Source: Lotus japonicus
Taxonomy: Eukaryota; Streptophyta; Magnoliopsida; Fabales; Fabaceae
NCBI RefSeq assembly: GCF_012489685.1
Contig: NC_080042.1
Coordinates: forward strand, 20,102,150 to 20,166,149
Length of the DNA stretch: 64,000 nucleotides
Reading direction: 5' to 3'
Positions 32,001-44,769 of this stretch are shown here, piece after piece (position 1 is the first letter of the stretch; each line of letters opens with the position of its first letter). Below the pieces are notes generated by a model. That model had not been told where the DNA came from and made no database searches. It was given only the letters and a program-made list of their open reading frames with translations. The position numbers and the translations under genes are program-made.

Positions 32001-35000
32001 TTGGTCATGATTTTTAACTTAGGATTTTCAAAACTGAAATCCCAAAAATAAAATTTTGCAGGGACGTCACCAACGATGTTTATGACAACTAATCCTACTA
32101 GCACTAAGCTAAGGCGATAGTTTTCAGCCTAAAGGTTGAAGCTTTACACCAAAAACTCCAAAAATGGGTATTTAAGGCTAAAATTGATTCCGGCGGAATT
32201 CCGGCGACATAACGGAAAATCTAATCCGGCAGAAGTGATCTTGGGCACATATAGAAGAGGTTTAGAATCAGAAATGAAAGATTCAGGATAGTTTTGCAAA
32301 AACCCAAAAACTATCCGCTCAGAAAACTCTACAGAAAAGCTATGGAAAAAGCGATCGGAGGTAAGGATTAGCGACTATACCTCGAAACCTTGAAGCAGCA
32401 ACTGATTGATCGACGATCAAGCAAGGATTGAACAAAATCTTCTTCTCCTCCTCTCCTCTCAAACTCGCGGCCTCCTTGGATGAAATGGGTAAGATATTTG
32501 TTTTTTCTCATTTCTTGGCTATATATAGAGATTGGCAAAACGCGGTAAAATGAAAGTTTCGCGAATCTGATTTTTCCGGCGTCATTCTCCGTGAATTAAT
32601 AGATATGTTTTGGCGAAAGAATTCCAAAACTATAAAGAGGTCTCCTTGTATTTTTGGCAACTAATGCATAGTCGGTATAAAACTATTTTACCCGATAAGT
32701 TGCTTTTTGCATCGAATGTCGGAATAGAAAACTTCCTTCGGAAGAAAGATTGAAATCATCAAGAGAAATGGGTGTACGCGTGTAGAATATTCATTTGAAG
32801 CTCTGAATAGATAAAGTCCCCATAGTCGGGTGATTCTAGGGTTTTGAAATACCAGGGATTCGGTTTCGGCAAACTTCCGATGATTGGAATCAGACGTTCG
32901 TAGATCCTAGAGTTTCGCCTCGAAACGATCGTGATATATGGAAAAAGAGAAGTTCTAACATTTCTCTGAAGATTTTTGGAATTAACTGCCATCGTGCCTA
33001 AAAGTGAAAATTAGCTATATACTAGGGTTTCTGACCTAGGTTTAAGCGTAAAACGTTCGTGCTATAACTTTTATCGATCATAATGCAATCCTTGAACTTT
33101 TCCTGAACTTTCTCCTTCATAAATATATTTCATTTAATAAACTTTCGTTCAGGTTTCCCTTAAAGATTTAGAGGTTGTTTAATGTCTTATGAGTTTTCTT
33201 TACAAAATAATTATCCTTTTAGTCTTATCGCGAATCCTATAAGTTCTCGGGATCTCCTAATCCCCAAATGACTCCAGAGAATGTCTCGATCCATACAACA
33301 CCACAACAAGGCCCGAATCTCATTCGTCCTTTCAAGCTTTCTCAAAACTCTCAAAATAAAATCGGCATGATCTACCCGCTCTTCTCACCGTTCAGAAACT
33401 CAGATTATAGTGCAAAAGCAGAATTAACTCATCATAATCAATCAACATGTCATATGTCAATATCTTAAGCAATAACCACATAGCACCTAGCATATAAGGC
33501 ATGCACCACACATCCTAAATTACCCAATTAGCACTTAGCATGTCATTCACTCATCAAAAACATTCAGTAGATGCATCATCTACATTGTCAGCCGAAGCCT
33601 CAGAAAACATTTTCCAATCACACACAATCCAGTGCATAAACAGTAAACAATGTCGAAACATCGACCCTAAGCATTAACTAGAGATTCAGTGAGAAGCCCT
33701 CACCTGAAAGTTCTCCAGAATGATCAACTAGTGCTTCCTCGCACTCAAAGCCTTGTTCCTCAGGGAATTCCTCAAAATCACCTTTAGAGCAAAACCACAG
33801 AAATACTATCAGAATCTATCGGAAACTAAACTATCAATACTTACTAAGGTTACACGAAGCAATACATACTCCGAGGTACGATAATCTAGCGCGAAAGGAC
33901 AAGTTTTCGGAAAAGGAAATTTTCCTCCTCCCCCCTATAGGGCTCGGCCACTTTGGTTAATTGTGGGGTTCGATTTTTCTTTGATCAAACTTGTTTCCTA
34001 TGCTTTCATAAGCCGTAACTAAGGGTATTCTGAACTCGGAAAAATTATCGGATCAAAAACTGTCGCAGGGGTATTTTGGTCATGATTTTTAACTTAGGAT
34101 TTTCAAAACTGAAATCCCAAAAATAAAATTTTGCAGGGACGTCACCAACGACGTTTATGACAACTAATCCTACTAGCACTAAGCTAAGGCGATAGTTTTC
34201 AGCCTAAAGGTTGAAGCTTTACACCAAAAACTCCAAAAATGGGTATTTAAGGCAAAAATTGATTCCGGCGGAATTCCGGCGACATAACGGAAAATCTAAT
34301 CCGGCAGAAGTGATCTTGGGCACATATAGAAGAGGTTTAGAATCAGAAATGAAAGATTCAGGATAGTTTTGCAAAAACCCAAAAACTATCCGCTCAGAAA
34401 ACTCTACAGAAAAGCTATGGAAAAAGCGATCGGAGGTAAGGATTAGCGACTATACCTCGAAACCTTGAAGCAGCAACTGATTGATCGACGATCAAGCAAG
34501 GATTGAACAAAATCTTCTTCTCCTCCTCTCCTCTCAAACTCGCGGCCTCCTTGGATGAAATGGGTAAGATATTTGTTTTTTCTCATTTCTTGGCTATATA
34601 TAGAGATTGGCAAAACGCGGTAAAATGAAAGTTTCGCGAATCTGATTTTTCCGGCGTCATTCTCCGTGAATTAATAGATATGTTTTGGCGAAAGAATTCC
34701 AAAACTATAAAGAGGTCTCCTTGTATTTTTGGCAACTAATGCATAGTCGGTATAAAACTATTTTACCCGATAAGTTGCTTTTTGCATCGAATGTCGGAAT
34801 AGAAAACTTCCTTCGGAAGAAAGATTGAAATCATCAAGAGAAATGGGTGTACGCGTGTAGAATATTCATTTGAAGCTCTGAATAGATAAAGTCCCCATAG
34901 TCGGGTGATTCTAGGGTTTTGAAATACCAGGGATTCGGTTTCGGCAAACTTCCGATGATTGGAATCGGACGTTCGTAGATCCTAGAGTTTCGCCTCGAAA

Positions 35001-35233
35001 CGATCGTGATATATGGAAAAAGAGAAGTTCTAACATTTCTCTGAAGATTTTTGGAATTAACTGCCATCGTGCCTAAAAGTGAAAATTAGCTATATACTAG
35101 GTTTCTGACATAGGTTTAAGCGTAAAACGTTCGTGCTATAACTTTTATCGATCATAATGCAATCCTTGAACTTTTCCTGAACTTTCTCCTTCATAAATAT
35201 ATTTCATTTAATAAACTTTCGTTCAGGTTTCCC
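29010..35233 (-). repeat. Tandem triplication, unit 2075 bp
   Basis: Units begin at 29010, 31085 and 33160, each opening TTAAAGATTTAGAGG and closing CAGGTTTCCC. Unit three is one base shorter (TACTAGG instead of TACTAGGG). By eye only about ten single-base differences separate units, for example ACCTG, ATCTG and ATCTA near 29220, 31295 and 33370. Outer junctions share CTT. Each unit contains a TATA box and upstream U3 sequence. Confidence 0.97.
30445..30453 (-). promoter_or_regulatory. LTR TATA box, first of three copies
   Basis: TATATATAG (CTATATATA on the minus strand, context CCAATCTCTATATATAGCC). Because of the triplication, identical copies lie at 32520-32528 and 34595-34603, so the LTR carries three potential core promoters in series. 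Confidence 0.6.
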
Positions 35234-35307
35234 TTCACATTACATCAACCCTAATCGTGAATACGAAGTTTATTCACTTAGCATAAGCTTAAAACTTGGG
35301 CCTTACA

Positions 35308-35578
35308 CTGGACGAAGATCCAACCCATTTTCTGCTACATTCTTGAAATCAACTCGCAATTCGCAAAGGACCTGAAGATCTTTTGGAGAGAAATTGCAAG
35401 TAACTGCACAACCTCTCTGAGCAATAGGAACGGCTTTCTCTGACTCTTGAGTCTCAGCCTGAGTTGGTTCATTTGATCGTGAACGAAGAATTGGACCATA
35501 TTGACCAGTTGCAAGTCCCACAACCATCTTAGGAAACACTCTGTCATCTGCAGAATCAGCTTTCTCTGATCTTTCCAT
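35308..35578 (-). pseudogene. Envelope-like ORF of the large Sirevirus, N-terminal section
   Basis: Starts at an ATG (MERSEKADSADDRVFPKMVV) and runs open to the insertion site of the large LTR, ending ENGLDLRP. The third Sirevirus has a matching stretch near 60960 (VDFNNVEENG). The frame continues without loss into the section at 27074. This is the start of the third ORF of the element; a separate start or readthrough from pol cannot be decided here. Confidence 0.65.
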
Positions 35579-36005
35579 GACAGAAGAGGGTTTGAGTAGA
35601 AGGAAGATGAACAGGAGAGAGAAGAGAGAGTTTTGAAGAAAGACTTAAAACTTTTGAAATAAGAGAGAGAAATGAAGATAGTGTAGTGGAGAACGTGTGT
35701 GCATAAGTGGGTTTAAAAGTAACCGTTGGCGGTTGTACAACCAGAAGTAAAATCAACAGCTAGAAATTAATGATATAAAGTTAAACAGTAAATGCACATA
35801 ACACACGGTGGAGAATAAGCAGATCAAAATCATTACAACAGATTATCCTAAGAGGCACAAGGAACGAGGCATCAGAATACACTGACACACGTTTGTTGTC
35901 TTGTCTCATAGTGGGTACCAATGGGTACACAACATCTAACATGTTACCTTCTGAACTAGACATCTTCTGATGAGAAGCATCATAGTCAGAGGTTTTGATC
36001 CATCT
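35579..36005 (-). other. Spacer between pol and envelope-like ORF
   Basis: No domain. Holds a 60-codon minus-strand open frame (35963-35781) that starts MSSSEGN, which may be leftover coding sequence. AG-rich near 35590-35700. Several stops lie in all minus frames, so no readthrough from pol is possible in this copy. Confidence 0.45.
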
Positions 36006-39000
36006 TCATACTGGACAAAAGTCCATATTCAGATTTTTCAGTATAAAATTAAATATATCCTCTGCTAAGGGCTTTGTAAAGATATATGCCCATTGATGGT
36101 CAGTATCAACAAACTTCAGAAGAAGTACGCCCTTCTGAACATAATCTCTAATAAAATGATACTTTACCTCAATGTGCTTTGCCCTTGAATGTTAGATTGG
36201 ATTCTTACTGAGTGAGATAGCAGCAGTATTGTCGTAGTAAATTGGAATATTGCTCTCAAGGATTTGATAATCCTCTAGCTGATGTTTCATCCAGAGAATC
36301 TGAGTGCTCCAAATAGCTACTGAGATATATTCTGCCTTTACAGTGGATAGTGAAATGGTTGACTGCCTCTTGCTTGCCCATGAGACTAAATCACTTCCCA
36401 GAAATTGACAATTTCCAAAAGTACTTTTTCTCTTTGTTTTATCTCCAGCATCACAATAACCTGAAAGCTTATACTCTGATGTTTTCTTATACATCAAGCC
36501 AAGGTTAGTGGTACCTTTCATATATTTGAGAATTCTCTTAATAACAGTTAACTGAGTTTCTCTCGGATCTGATTGAAATTGAGCACATAAATGAACACTA
36601 AAGAGAATATCTGGCCTAGATGCAATTAAGTATAGAAGAGAGCCTATCATACCACGATAGAGCTTTTGGCATACTTTGCCACTGACATCTATTTTCTCCA
36701 GAATGCATGTAGGATGCATTGGAGTCTTGGCTATTGTAGCTTCTGTCATGTTAAACTTCTTCAGAAGTTCCTTTCTGTACTTGCTCTGATGGATATATGT
36801 TGCTTCTGGTTTTTGATCAACTTGTATTCCCAGAAATACTTAAGTTCTCCCACCATACTCATTTCAAATTCAGCCTGCATCATCTTAGAGAATTCCTTGC
36901 AAAGGAATGAATTAGCAGATCCAAATATAATATCATCAGCATAAATTTGCACAATTAAGGTATCATCTTTGTAAGTTTTGCAAAAGAGAGTTGTTTCTAC
37001 TTTACCCCTTACAAACTCATTTTCCAGAAGGAATGAGCTTAATCTTTCATACCATGCTCTGGGAACTTGCTTCAGACCATAGAGAGATTTCTTCAACTTG
37101 AAGACATGGTCAGGGTTTTTCTCATCTTCAAAGCCAGGAGGTTGGTGCACGTACACTTCTTCAGAGATGTATCCATTCAAGAAGGCACTCTTGACATCCA
37201 TTTGATGAAGAACTATGTTGTGATTCATAGAGAATGAGGATCAACAGTCTGATAGCTTCTAATCTTGCAACTGGAGCAAACGTTTCAGTATAATCTATCC
37301 CTTCTTGCTGACTGTAGCCTTGAGCAACTAGCCTTGCTTTCTTTCTGACTACTTCTCCTTTCTCATTAAGCTTGTTTCTGTAGACCCATTTGGTTCCAAT
37401 AATATGAGCACCTTTGAGTTTCTGGACAAGATTCCAGACATCATTCTTGGAGAATTGATTCAACTCTTCTTCCATGGCCAGAATCCAGTCCTTGTCTTGA
37501 AGAGCCTCATCAACTGACTTTGGTTCAATTAATGACACCAATCCCTTCAAGCTTAGTAGAGTCTCTTCAGAGGGTCTGAATGCTGATCTGGTTCTGACTG
37601 GTTCATCTTTGTTTCCTAGAATTAGTTCTTTAGGATGAGAGGCAATTATTCTGCTCTTCTTCTGAAGCTGCGGATCAGAGGGACCAGCTTCTTCTGGAGA
37701 GTATGCCTCTAGCTCAGCTTGCTCTGAAGCTTTGCCTTTATCAGAAACAGTTATGCTCATATCTGCAAACTTATAAGCTAGCTTTGACTTTTCATAGTCA
37801 AGCTTATCATCAAATCTAACATGAATAGATTCCTCAATAGTTTTAGCTTCAATATTATAAAATCTAAAACCTTTAGAGTGATTAGAGTAACCAAGTAATA
37901 TACATTTAGAAGATTTAGAATCAAATTTAAGCAATCTATCCTTAGTGTTCAAAACATAGGAAACACAACCAAAAAGATGAAAATAATAAATGTTGGACTT
38001 TATATTCTTCCACAATTCATAAGGAGTCTTATTCAGCATTGGTCTGATAGAGATCCTGTTCTGAATGTAACATGTTGTGTTACTGCCTCTGCCCAAAAGT
38101 GCTTTGCCATGTTAGTTTCTGGGAGCATGGTTCTAGCCATCTCTTGGAGAGTTCTATTTTTCCTCTCAACAACACCATTCTGTTGAGGAGTTCTAGAAAA
38201 AGAGAAATCATGTGATATCCCGTAGGTATCAAACAAACTCTCAAACTTGTCATTTTCAAACTCTCCACCATGATCACTTCTAACATGCACAATCCTGCAA
38301 CTCTTCTCGTTTTGCACTTGGGAAATGAAGGTAGAAAACACAGAATGAGACTCGTCCTTGCGGCTTAAGAATTTTACCCATGTCCAGCGGCTATAGTCGT
38401 CAACAATGACCATCGATAGACTCAGTTTTCACTGGTCCAAATAGGTCGATATGCAGAAGTTCCAACGGCCTTGAGGTGGAAACAACATTCTTTGCCTTGA
38501 AAGGAACTTTTATAAATTTGGCTTTCTGACATGCTTCACAAAGAGCATCTGAAGAGAACTTCAGAGTGGGTAAGCCCCTAACAAGGTCAAGCTTACTCAG
38601 CTGAGAAATCTTTCTCATAATGGCATGCCCTAACCGTCTATGCCATACCCATTGCTCTTCATTAACAAAAAGAAGACACTTTACTTTCTGAGATTCCAAC
38701 TCAGATAATCTGATCTTATAGGTGTCGTTCCGCCTCTTGCTGTTAAACAGAGTAGAGCCATCGATCTGATTTACAGCCCTGCAGGACTTTTGATTGAAAA
38801 TAACATCATAACCCTTGTCAGCTAATTGACTTATTGACAATAAGTTATGTGTTAAACCATCTACCAACAGAACATTATAATTGCATGGCCTATTATCAAT
38901 ACCAATAGTACTAGAACCAACAATTTTACCCTTCTCATTGCCTCCAAAACCAACTTCGCCTCCAGGCTTAAGTTTCAGGTCTTGGAACATACGCCTTTCT

Positions 39001-39103
39001 CCTGTCAAGTGTCGCGAGCATCCATTGTCCAGATACCATGATTGGTGTTTCAGTGGAGCGATCAAGGATATCTGCAACATAGATTATTTTTTCCTTAAGT
39101 ACC
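36006..39103 (-). pseudogene. Sirevirus pol (protease, integrase, RT, RNase H), broken
   Basis: From right to left: protease SWYLDNGCSRHLTG, gag-pre-integrase HRRLGHAIMRKISQL, integrase core with LHIDLFGP, RSDHGGEF and NGVVERKNR (D, D, E), reverse transcriptase with [29 protein letters not shown] and the active site YADDIIFG, then RNase H with GYCDAGD and STVKAEYIS. Frameshifts lie near 38400, 38090, 37200 and 36755, and a stop interrupts RNase H near 36192. In RNase H the usual D of the CDADWAG-type motif is changed around GDKTKRK. The right end is cut by the young Sirevirus insertion. Confidence 0.9.
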
Positions 39104-39861
39104 TGTTGTTCCTTTGTTGTCATCAATTTTGTTAAAAACAATCTGATGTCCTAGCCGATGTTGTGACATCTGCCTTGGTGAAGGCCAGGACATCCGCCCC
39201 TGCTGGCATGCAAGTGGGTCCCTTATGGTTATGCTTTATGGTATGTTCTGTGCTTACTTGAAGGTCAAGTAACTGATTGTTGGGAGCTAGTTGCGGGTTG
39301 TTTTTGTTGGAGCAAATCTGTGACTAAAAAGATTTGTTTCTATTTTATTTGTTGATCACTCATATCAGATCTTGGAAGATTCTCTACTGATATGAGTTGG
39401 ATCAAAGTGTTCTTCAGCCCAAATAAACCCTAGCCGCCTCTGCTGAAGTATATATAGACAAAGACCTGAACCTTGAAGTTATCGAGAGAATTACCTTGAA
39501 GATCAAGTGTTCTTAAGAGTGTAAGTTGTTCTTTGTCTTTGTTAGTTGTGAACTCGTCTTGCTCACTGATTCTATAAAGTGAGACTGAGTTCTGTTTGTG
39601 TTTGAGTGTCAAACAAACCTTGTGTTATTGTTGTTACCAATCACTGTGGCAGTGATTGAGGAAAAGTGAGAGGGGCTCTCATACTTAGGCTGTGGTTCTA
39701 AGTAGAATACCACTGGGTAGATTAGGTTAAGAACAATGAACTTGATGTGTTCATGTGTGTCTGTAATACCTAGTTCTTGAGATAGTGGAATTCCTTTTCA
39801 TTGGGCGAAAGCTAACCAGACCATCGTGCAGGACATTTGTTCTAAGGGATCTAGAATTTCA
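39104..39861 (+). repeat. 5' LTR of the young Sirevirus (758 bp)
   Basis: Starts TGTTGTTCC, ends CTAGAATTTCA. A TATA box (TATATATAG, 39449-39457) follows two inverted repeats: CAAATCT/AGATTTG (39313-39336) and CTCATATCAG/CTGATATGAG (39359-39396). Confidence 0.98.
39449..39457 (+). promoter_or_regulatory. TATA box of the young Sirevirus LTR
   Basis: TATATATAG, 345 bases from the LTR start, with GCC-rich sequence (CCTAGCCGCCTCTGC) just upstream. The 3' LTR has the same box at 47495-47503. Confidence 0.7.
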
Positions 39862-39876
39862 ATTGGCATCAGAGCA
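39862..39876 (+). promoter_or_regulatory. Primer binding site, initiator methionine tRNA type
   Basis: ATTGGCATCAGAGCA directly after the LTR. The usual copia primer site is TGGTATCAGAGC; here T is replaced by C (TGGCATCAGAGC). The element at 61806 has the same variant, while the older Sirevirus keeps the usual form. Confidence 0.8.
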
Positions 39877-39927
39877 GGCACCCCTGTTCTGTGTGGGTGA
39901 GCTCCAGGGAGATATTTTCTTGATCTC

Positions 39928-42900
39928 ATGGACAATAAGGAGGGAGGATCGATCAACAGGCCACCAATCCTGGATGGCTCCAATTATGATTACTGGAAGG
40001 TTCGAATGATAGCCTTTCTCAAGTCTATTGATATCAAAACTTGGAAGGTTGTTGTCAAAGGCTAGAAGCATCCTGTCAAAGCTCAAGCAGAAGGAAGTAC
40101 ATCTACTCCTGAAGAAAAACCTGAGGATGAATGGACAAGTGCTGAAGAAGAAGCTTCTCTGGCAAACTCAAAAGCAATGAATGCTATCTTCAATGCTGTG
40201 GACAAAAACATGTTTAGATTGATTAATACTTGCACTGTTGCCAAAGATGCTTGGGAGATTTTGAAAACAGCACATGAAGGTACAACCAGGGTGAGGATGT
40301 CTAGACTCCAGATGCTTACTACTCGTTTTGAGAACTTGACAATGACAGAAGATGAGACTATTTCTGAATATCACATGCGTGTGCGTGATCTGTCAAATGC
40401 TTCATTTGCTCTGGGAGAACCTATGTCAGATGAAAAGCTTGTGAGGAAAATCTTGAGGTCTGTAACCAGCAAGTTTGCAATGAAGGTCACTGCTATTGAA
40501 GAAGCTCAAGATATCAGCAGTTTGAAAGTGGATGAGCTGATTGGTTCTCTGCAGACTTATGAGTTAAAGTTGGGTGAAAAACCTGAAAAGAAGACCAAAA
40601 GCATTGCTTTTGTATCCAACACCACTGAAGGAGATGATGCTGATAGTGAAAGTGAGAATCTATCTGAAGCTCTGGCACTTCTTGCTAGAAAATTCAACAG
40701 AGCTCTAAGGAAGATAGACAGAAGGGCTAGGCCAAATGTCCAGGACATTAAGTCAGACAACTCTAAATCCTACAATTTCCAGCGAAAGGTCAAAGAAGAG
40801 GACAAATCAGGCCTAAACAAGGGTGTTCAGTGTCATGAATGTGAGGGTTATGGTCACATTAGATCTGAGTGTGCAACCTACTTGAAGAAACAAAAGAAAG
40901 GCATGGTAGTGACATGGTCAGATGAAGATACTGAGGATGAGGAAGAGTTATCTGCCAACAAGGTTAATGCCTTCTCAGGGGCTGTCAATGACTCAGATTC
41001 CAGTGGTGATGAAATGACATTTGAGGATTTGGAAGAGACTTACAAACTCCTACATGTTAAATGGAAGGAAACTTGCAAACATCTGAAGGAGCAAGAAGAT
41101 GAGATGAAACAAGTTCAGACTGAAAATGAAAACCTTAGGGAAACCATTGATAAACTGCAAGATGATTTGGTTAAATGGAACTCAAAATTAAAGGATGTTG
41201 AAACTGTTGAAAAAGCCAAGCTTCTGTTAACTATAGCTGATCTTCAAGAGAAAGTAGCTACATTGACAGCCAAACTGGAAAATACCTACAAGTCAGTACG
41301 TATGCTGAACAGTGGATCTAATATGCTTGAAGAGATTCTGGAAGAAACAAGCAAGCAAGGAAAGAGTGTTAAAGGCATTGGTTTCAGTTACCAGTCTGAG
41401 AGTAGAGGAAATCAGAAAGCATCAAGGAAGTTTGTAAGAGCTAAGGAGAACTCTGAGTTTAAAAACCCAGAGAACTATCAGAGGTCAAGCCCGATGTCAC
41501 AACATATGCCTCCACATCCTACTACTCAGAAGGCTACTGCTCAAATTCCATGGAGATGTCATTATTGTGGTAGGTTTGGTCACATTAAGCCCTACTGCTT
41601 CAAGCTATACGGATATCCTCAGATCCAGAAGGTTCTCAAGACATCTAAGAAAGCTTGGGTACCCAAAGGAGAAGTTTCATGTCTTATAGCACACACATCT
41701 TTTAGAGTCTCATCAAGTGAAGACTGGTATTTTGATAGTGGCTGCTCAAAACACATGACTGGGAATAAGGAGTATCTGGAAAATCTCAAGGAATACTCCA
41801 GTAAATCAGTCACTTTTGGAGATGGTGCTAAAGGAAAAATCAAAGGCATTGGGAAGTTGGTAAACTCTGGATCTCCTAGTCTGAACAACGTTCTTCTTGT
41901 CAAGGGGTTGGCAGCAAATCTAATCAGTATAAGTCAGTTGTGTGATCAAGATCTGGATGTGAAGTTTAGCAAGACTGAATGCATGGTTACCACTAGTGAT
42001 CAAGAGATTGTGAAGAGAGGTGTCAGGTCCAAAGACAATTGCTACATGTGGATTCCACAAAAGAAAGCCCAAGTGTCTAGATGTTTGATATCAAAAGTGG
42101 ATGAGTTGAATCTATGGCACCAACGTTTAGGTCACATCAATCTCAAGAGTATGCAGAAAGTTATCTCTAAAGATGCTGTACGAGGGCTACCAAAACTGAA
42201 AATAGATGAAGAAAAGATATGTGGAGAATGCAAGATTGGAAAGCTGACCAAAACTTCTCATGCAAAGCTTCAGCATCCAACTACAACAAAAGTCCTTGAA
42301 CTTCTTCACATGGACTTGATGGGACCCATGCAGGTAGAAAGTCTAGGAGGTAAGAAATATGTTTATGTTTGTGTTGATGATTATTCCAGGTTCACTTGGA
42401 TTGACTTCATGAAGGAAAAATCAGAAACCTTTGACATATTCAGAAGGCTATGTCTGAAACTTCAAACTGAGAAGAATTGCTCTATAGTAAGAATCAGAAG
42501 TGATCATGGAAGAGAGTTTGAGAACTCCAAATTCTCTGACTTCTGTGATTCAGAAGGAATAAGCCATGAATTCTCAGCTCCAATTACACCTCAGCAGAAT
42601 GGAATTGTTGAAAGGAAAAACAGGACTCTTCAAGAATCCACAAGGGTTATGCTTCATGCAAGGAAGATTTCCAACAAGTTCTGGGCAGAAGCCATGAACA
42701 CAACCTGTTACATTCACAATAGAGTAACCATTAGAGCTGGAACCACAGTCACTCTATATGAACTCTGGAAAGGAAGGAAGCCAACTGTGAAACACTTTCA
42801 TATCTTTGGGAGTAAATGTTATATTCTAGCTGATCGTGAACAAAGAAGAAAGCTAGATCCTTAGAGTGATGAAGGAATTTTCATGGGATACTCTACAAAC

Positions 42901-44769
42901 AGCAAAGCTTACAGAGTGTACAATTCTCGAACAAAGGTAATGATGGAATCTGTAAATGTCTCTATTGATGATCAACCAAATGAAAGAGAAGACACTGGTG
43001 CAACTGAAGATGATGATGGTCCACATGTCACAGCCGATGTGCCAACTATTGACCTCGACATTGAATCAGAAACCAGTTCTGATGAGCAAGATCACCAGAT
43101 GACCTCTGCAAATAAAGCTCCATCGATCAGAATTCAAAAGAATCATCCTCAAGAGAATATTATTGGTGACCTCAAAGAAGGAGTTACTACCAGGGCTAGA
43201 AGCTACATTGCTCATGAATGTTTTATATCCAAGTTAGAACCCAAGAATGTCAAGGAGGCTCTGACAGATGAATACTGGATAAATGCTATGCAAGAAGAAC
43301 TTGATCAATTCAGAAGAAATGAAGTATGGGATCTCATTCCTAGGCCTGAGGGAGTAAACATCATAGGAACCAAGTGGATTTTCAAGAACAAGTCAGATGA
43401 GAATGGTATAGTAACTAGAAACAAAGCAAGACTGGTGGCTCAAGGATATACTCAGATTGAAGGAGTAGACTTTGATGAAACCTTTGCTCCAGTGGCTAGG
43501 TTGGAATCCATAAGACTTTTGCTTGGTGTTGCTTGTCTTTTGAAGTTCAGATTATTCCAAATGGATGTCAAAAGTGCCTTTCTAAATGGTTATCTGAATG
43601 AGGAAGTTTATGTTGAACAGCCAAAGGGATTCACAGATCCACATCATCCTGAACATGTCTACAAACTCAAGAAAGCCTTGTATGGATTAAAACAGGCTCC
43701 TAGAGCTTGGTATGAACACCTTACAGAGTTTCTGGTGAGCAATGGTTATTGCAAGGGAGGAATAGACAAGACATTATTTGTGAAAAATGAAAGAGGAAAA
43801 CTCATGATTGCACAGATATATGTTGATGATATTGTGTTTGGTGGGATGTCGAACACGATGGTGGAACATTTTGTCCAACAAATGAAGTCAGAGTTTGAGA
43901 TGAGCTTAGTTGGTGAATTGAACTACTTTTTGGGACTTCAGATCAAACAAATGGAAGACTCCATGTTTATTTCCCAGAGTAAGTATGCTAGGGGCATCGT
44001 CAAGAAATTTGGACTTGAAAAATCTGGACATAAAAGGACTCCTGCTGCTACACATATCAAGCTGTCTAAAGACAATCAGGGAGAGGATGTTGATCAAAGC
44101 TTATATAGAAGCATGATTGGAAGTTTGTTGTACCTCACTGCTAGCAGACCTGACATTACCTTTGCTGTTGGTGCTTGTGCAAGATATCAAGCTGCTCCAA
44201 AGACCAGTCATCTCTTACAAGTGAAAAGAATCATTAAGTACATAAATGGTACTTGTGACTATGGGATTCTTTATACAAATGATACTAATTCTTCTCTTGT
44301 AGGGTATTGTGATGCAGATTGGGCAGGGAGTGCTGATGATAGAAAGAGTACATCTGGAGGGTGTTTCTTCTTTGGAAACAACTTAATCTCTTGGTTTAGC
44401 AAGAAGCAAAACTGCGTGTCCTTATCCACAGCTGAAGCTGAATATATAGCTGCTGGAAGCAGTTGTACTCAACTTATTTGGATGAAGCAGATGCTCAAGG
44501 AATATGAAGTTGAGCAAGATGTCATGACATTGTACTGTGACAATTTGAGTGCTATCAATATTGCCAAGTACCCTATACAACATAGCAGAACCAAACACAT
44601 AGATATCAGACATCACTTCATCAGGGAATTAGTGGAGGATAAAATTGTTACTTTGGAACATGTCCCCACAGAGAGACAATTGGCTGACATCTTTACCAAA
44701 CCCTTAGATGCTGCTACATTTGACAAATTAAGAGGAAATCTTGGGATTTGCCTCTTCGAAGAAGCATAG
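39928..44769 (+). pseudogene. Sirevirus gag-pol polyprotein with two internal TAG codons
   Basis: A single frame of 1613 codons apart from TAG at 40063-40065 (early gag) and 42862-42864 (end of integrase, before [10 protein letters not shown]). Gag begins MDNKEGGSINRPPI and has a first zinc knuckle CHECEGYGHIRSEC (40831-40872), a Glu/Lys-rich coiled coil, and a second knuckle CHYCGRFGHIKPYC (41557-41598). Then follow protease DSGCSKHMTG (near 41734), gag-pre-integrase WHQRLGHIN, integrase with LHMDLMGP, RSDHGREF and NGIVERKNR, reverse transcriptase with [12 protein letters not shown] and YVDDIVFGG, and RNase H with [24 protein letters not shown] and KHIDIRHHF. All catalytic residues that I could look for are present. 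It ends FEEA before a TAG. Confidence 0.95.

Larger units (their letters stand above)
27075..35307 (-). repeat. Large LTR with a triplicated 2075-bp core, TSD CTGGA
   Basis: On the minus strand it starts TGTAAGGCCCAAG and ends AAATCGGGGTGTTACA, flanked by CTGGA on both sides (27070-27074 and 35308-35312). Removing two of the three tandem copies gives about 4.1 kb. No internal coding region or second LTR is present, so it behaves as a solo LTR with an internal expansion. Its first 350 bases resemble the LTR that begins at 63639. An ORF and a hairpin stretch lie near its 3' end, in the same order as in the other large LTRs. Confidence 0.9.

Noticed and set aside
34834..35067. 77-aa minus-strand ORF repeated three times (also 30684-30917 and 32759-32992)
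   Set aside because: It is repeated only because the LTR core is triplicated. In the related LTR at 63639 its ATG is ACG and nothing else supports coding.
35781..35963. 60-aa ORF between pol and envelope-like ORF
   Set aside because: Too short, no counterpart that stays open in the third Sirevirus, probably leftover sequence.
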